Source of the DNA: Saccharomonospora xinjiangensis XJ-54 | Lineage (GTDB): Bacteria; Actinomycetota; Actinomycetes; Mycobacteriales; Pseudonocardiaceae | Direction of reading: 5' to 3' | NCBI RefSeq assembly: GCF_000258175.1 | Contig: NZ_JH636049.1 | Coordinates: 2,457,482-2,521,481 of the forward strand | DNA length: 64,000 nt | In this document: positions 62,591 through 64,000 of the stretch, in pieces | How the letters are laid out: the number at the start of each line of letters is the position of its first letter | How positions within the stretch are numbered: position 1 is the stretch's first letter | Notes under the pieces: generated by a model | The model's input: only the letters and a program-made list of their open reading frames with translations | Told to the model about the DNA's origin: nothing | Database searches by the model: none | Made by a program: the position numbers and the translations under genes

Positions 62591-63571
62591 ATGCCGAAGA
62601 CCTGGCTTGCGGTGCTCGGCGCGGCACTGCTCGTGCTGCTCGTCCCGCCGCTGGTGTCGTCGGGAGGTGACGAAGCAGGCCCGCGCATCCGGGGCCTGAG
62701 GGTGATGGTGCCCAACACGCCCGGCGGTGGATACGACATCACAGCCCGTACAGCGGTGAAGGTGCTGGAGGACAACGACCTCAACGGTCCGACCGAGGTG
62801 TTCAACCTGCCGGGAGCTGGTGGCACCGTCGCGCTCGGCAGGCTCGTCGGCGAACGCGGCAACGGCAGGCTCGCCATGTCGATGGGCCTGGGCGTCGTCG
62901 GCTCCGTGTACACGAACTCGTCGCCATCGACGCTGCAGGACACGACGCCCATCGCGAAGCTGACCGAGGAACCCGACATCATCGTCGTCGGCAAGGACTC
63001 GCCCTACAAGGACATCGGCGACCTGCTGGACGCGTGGAAGGCCGACCCAGGTGGCGTGCCCGTCGGCGGAGGCTCCTCTCCAGGCGGGCCGGACCACCTC
63101 GCGCCGATGCTGACGGCGAAGGCCATCGGCCTCGACCCCAAGAAGGTCAACTACGTCCCGTTCGACGGCGGCGGCGAGCTGATGGCCTCCGTGCTCGGCG
63201 GCAAGATCGCATTCGGCGTCTCCGGCATCGGGGAGACGCGCGACCAGATCGAGGCAGGTGAGCTGCGCGCGCTGGCGGTCACCGGCCCGGAGCGAGTGCA
63301 GGGCATCGACGCCCCCACGCTGCTGGAGTCCGGTGTGGACGTCAGCTTCACCAACTGGCGCGGGATCGTCGCGCCACCCGGGCTTTCCGAAGGCGACCGG
63401 CAGAAGTTGATCGACCTGTTCACCGCGATGCACGGCACCGAGCAATGGCAGGAGGTGCTGCGCGTCAACGGCTGGAGCGACGCGTTCTCCACCGGCGACG
63501 AGTTCGCCCGGTTCCTCGCCGACGAGAACGACCGCGTCGCCTCGGTGCTGAAGGAGTTGGGGCTGGCATGA
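62591..63571 (+). CDS. tctC: Tripartite tricarboxylate transporter substrate-binding protein (TctC)
   Basis: A 326-residue exported solute-binding protein that captures citrate or a similar carboxylate for a TctAB membrane unit. The signal/anchor is MPKTWLAVLGAALLVLLVPPLVSS; the mature part shows LRVMVPNTPGGGYDITARTAVKVLE, the carboxylate-binding beta strand-Asp helix, VGGGSSPGGPDHLAP, and NWRGIVAPPGLSEGDRQKL. ATG 62591 follows GAGGTGAG; GTG 62585 is in frame. It is divergent from the CitA/CitB-type pair and its stop overlaps the tctB start (ATGA). Confidence 0.92.
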   Translation: MPKTWLAVLGAALLVLLVPPLVSSGGDEAGPRIRGLRVMVPNTPGGGYDITARTAVKVLEDNDLNGPTEVFNLPGAGGTVALGRLVGERGNGRLAMSMGLGVVGSVYTNSSPSTLQDTTPIAKLTEEPDIIVVGKDSPYKDIGDLLDAWKADPGGVPVGGGSSPGGPDHLAPMLTAKAIGLDPKKVNYVPFDGGGELMASVLGGKIAFGVSGIGETRDQIEAGELRALAVTGPERVQGIDAPTLLESGVDVSFTNWRGIVAPPGLSEGDRQKLIDLFTAMHGTEQWQEVLRVNGWSDAFSTGDEFARFLADENDRVASVLKELGLA

Positions 63572-64000
63572 GCACACCCACCGTGAACACCGGGAACACC
63601 GGGAACACCGGGAACACCGCCGATGGTGAGGGCGGGCAGGAATCCCGCGATGCCTGGTGGCGCGGGCGAGGCGAGTTGGGGTTGTGCGCGTTCCTGTTCG
63701 CGCTCGGTGTCCTGGTCATCACCGACGCTCTGAGCCTGCCGGCCGACTTCGCGCAGCGAGGCCCATTGGGGCCCAAGGCCGTGCCCGTTGTCGTCGGCTC
63801 GCTGCTGATGCTCGTTTCGCTGCTGCTCGCCAGGGACGTTCTTCGTGGAGGGCGCGGGGAGTCGGAGGGCGGCGAGGACATCGATCTCTCGACGCCGGCT
63901 GACGGCAGGACCGTGCTGATGCTGTCGGCCGCGTTCCTGGCAGGCGCCGTGCTGATCGGCGTCGTCGGGTTTCCCGTGGCCTCCGCGCTGATGTTCTGGG
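63568..64000 (+). CDS. tctB: Tripartite tricarboxylate transporter small membrane subunit (TctB), 3' end outside window
   Basis: The first 144 codons of a small membrane subunit. The N-terminus carries a Gly-Asn-Thr repeat (NTGNTGNTGNTGNT) from a 9-bp tandem repeat, then helix 1 (LGLCAFLFALGVLVITDALSL), FAQRGPLGPKAVPVVVGSLLMLVSLLLARDVL, and helix 3 at the window edge. The RGPLGPKAVP segment matches the TctB pattern of a helical pair around a G-P loop. TctA, the large permease, should follow. Confidence 0.85.
   Translation, partial: MSTPTVNTGNTGNTGNTADGEGGQESRDAWWRGRGELGLCAFLFALGVLVITDALSLPADFAQRGPLGPKAVPVVVGSLLMLVSLLLARDVLRGGRGESEGGEDIDLSTPADGRTVLMLSAAFLAGAVLIGVVGFPVASALMFW
63586..63618 (+). 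repeat. 9-bp tandem repeat in the tctB 5' end
   Basis: Three full copies of AACACCGGG and a partial fourth (63586-63618). The unit length keeps the frame, so copy-number change would alter only the number of NTG residues. Confidence 0.9.

Overview
The window is 64 kb of high-GC chromosomal DNA from an actinomycete. GTG starts, a strong G/C bias at third codon positions, ESX-type (type VII) secretion substrates, an XRE/DUF5753-DUF397 regulator cassette, an F420-type oxidoreductase and a DasR-like operator point to the Pseudonocardiaceae (Saccharomonospora, Amycolatopsis and relatives); the genus is an inference. Much of the gene content parallels two stretches of the Mycobacterium tuberculosis chromosome: dnaJ-hspR, clpB, a flavohaemoglobin-like gene, pyrE, a SpoU methylase, DedA, fba and purA (about Rv0352-Rv0385), and purD, purB, purQ, purL, an SCP-like gene, purF and purM (about Rv0772-Rv0809).

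Layout. 1-6.7 kb: heat-shock genes (end of dnaJ, hspR, clpB with an HspR operator), a flavohaemoglobin and an alanine/Na+ symporter. 6.7-10.7 kb: small conserved genes, a short-chain dehydrogenase, pyrE and an rRNA/tRNA methylase. 10.7-13.3 kb: a LacI repressor divergent from a PfkB kinase and a second P-loop kinase, with a perfect palindromic operator between them. 13.3-20.3 kb: DedA, a MarR-DHA2 efflux pair, a GlcD-like oxidase, nagA with a DasR-like operator, and an ECF-type sigma factor. 20.4-31.5 kb: YciI, SDR and LLM oxidoreductases, fba, DUF3151, a secreted nuclease, lipase and phosphodiesterase, purA and purD. 31.6-36.2 kb: a compact ESX substrate cassette (PE-like, PPE-like, EspG-like chaperone, EspC-like, and a WXG100 domain fused to a lytic transglycosylase) with no secretion machinery nearby. 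36.3-46.6 kb: aminotransferase, HAD/threonine aldolase pair, a second sigma factor with a putative anti-sigma, TetR, purB, MBL hydrolase, aldehyde dehydrogenase and a HTH/PIN pair that looks like a toxin-antitoxin module. 46.9-50.2 kb: purS-purQ-purL. 50.3-54.8 kb: two tandem membrane-protein paralogues, a GH25 lysozyme, a T7SS-associated-type protein and an SCP-like protein. 55-56.8 kb: XRE-DUF397 cassette. 56.9-60 kb: purF, purM and arfB. 60.2-64 kb: a CitA/CitB-type two-component system divergent from a tricarboxylate (TctC-TctB) transporter that runs off the end.

Functional themes. Eight genes of de novo purine synthesis (purA, D, B, S, Q, L, F, M) are spread over 31 kb as single genes or short operons. 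Several genes have a TANNNT -10 box exactly 6 nt before the start codon, the hallmark of leaderless transcripts. The most unusual non-coding signal is a family of short tandem repeats: three arrays of about 21 bp related to GTGTCCGCACTTCC, each lying between convergent genes and two of them next to a perfect terminator-like hairpin built from the same sequence. A fourth array with a different unit but the same position and hairpin follows purL. No tRNA, rRNA, CRISPR array or insertion sequence was recognised.
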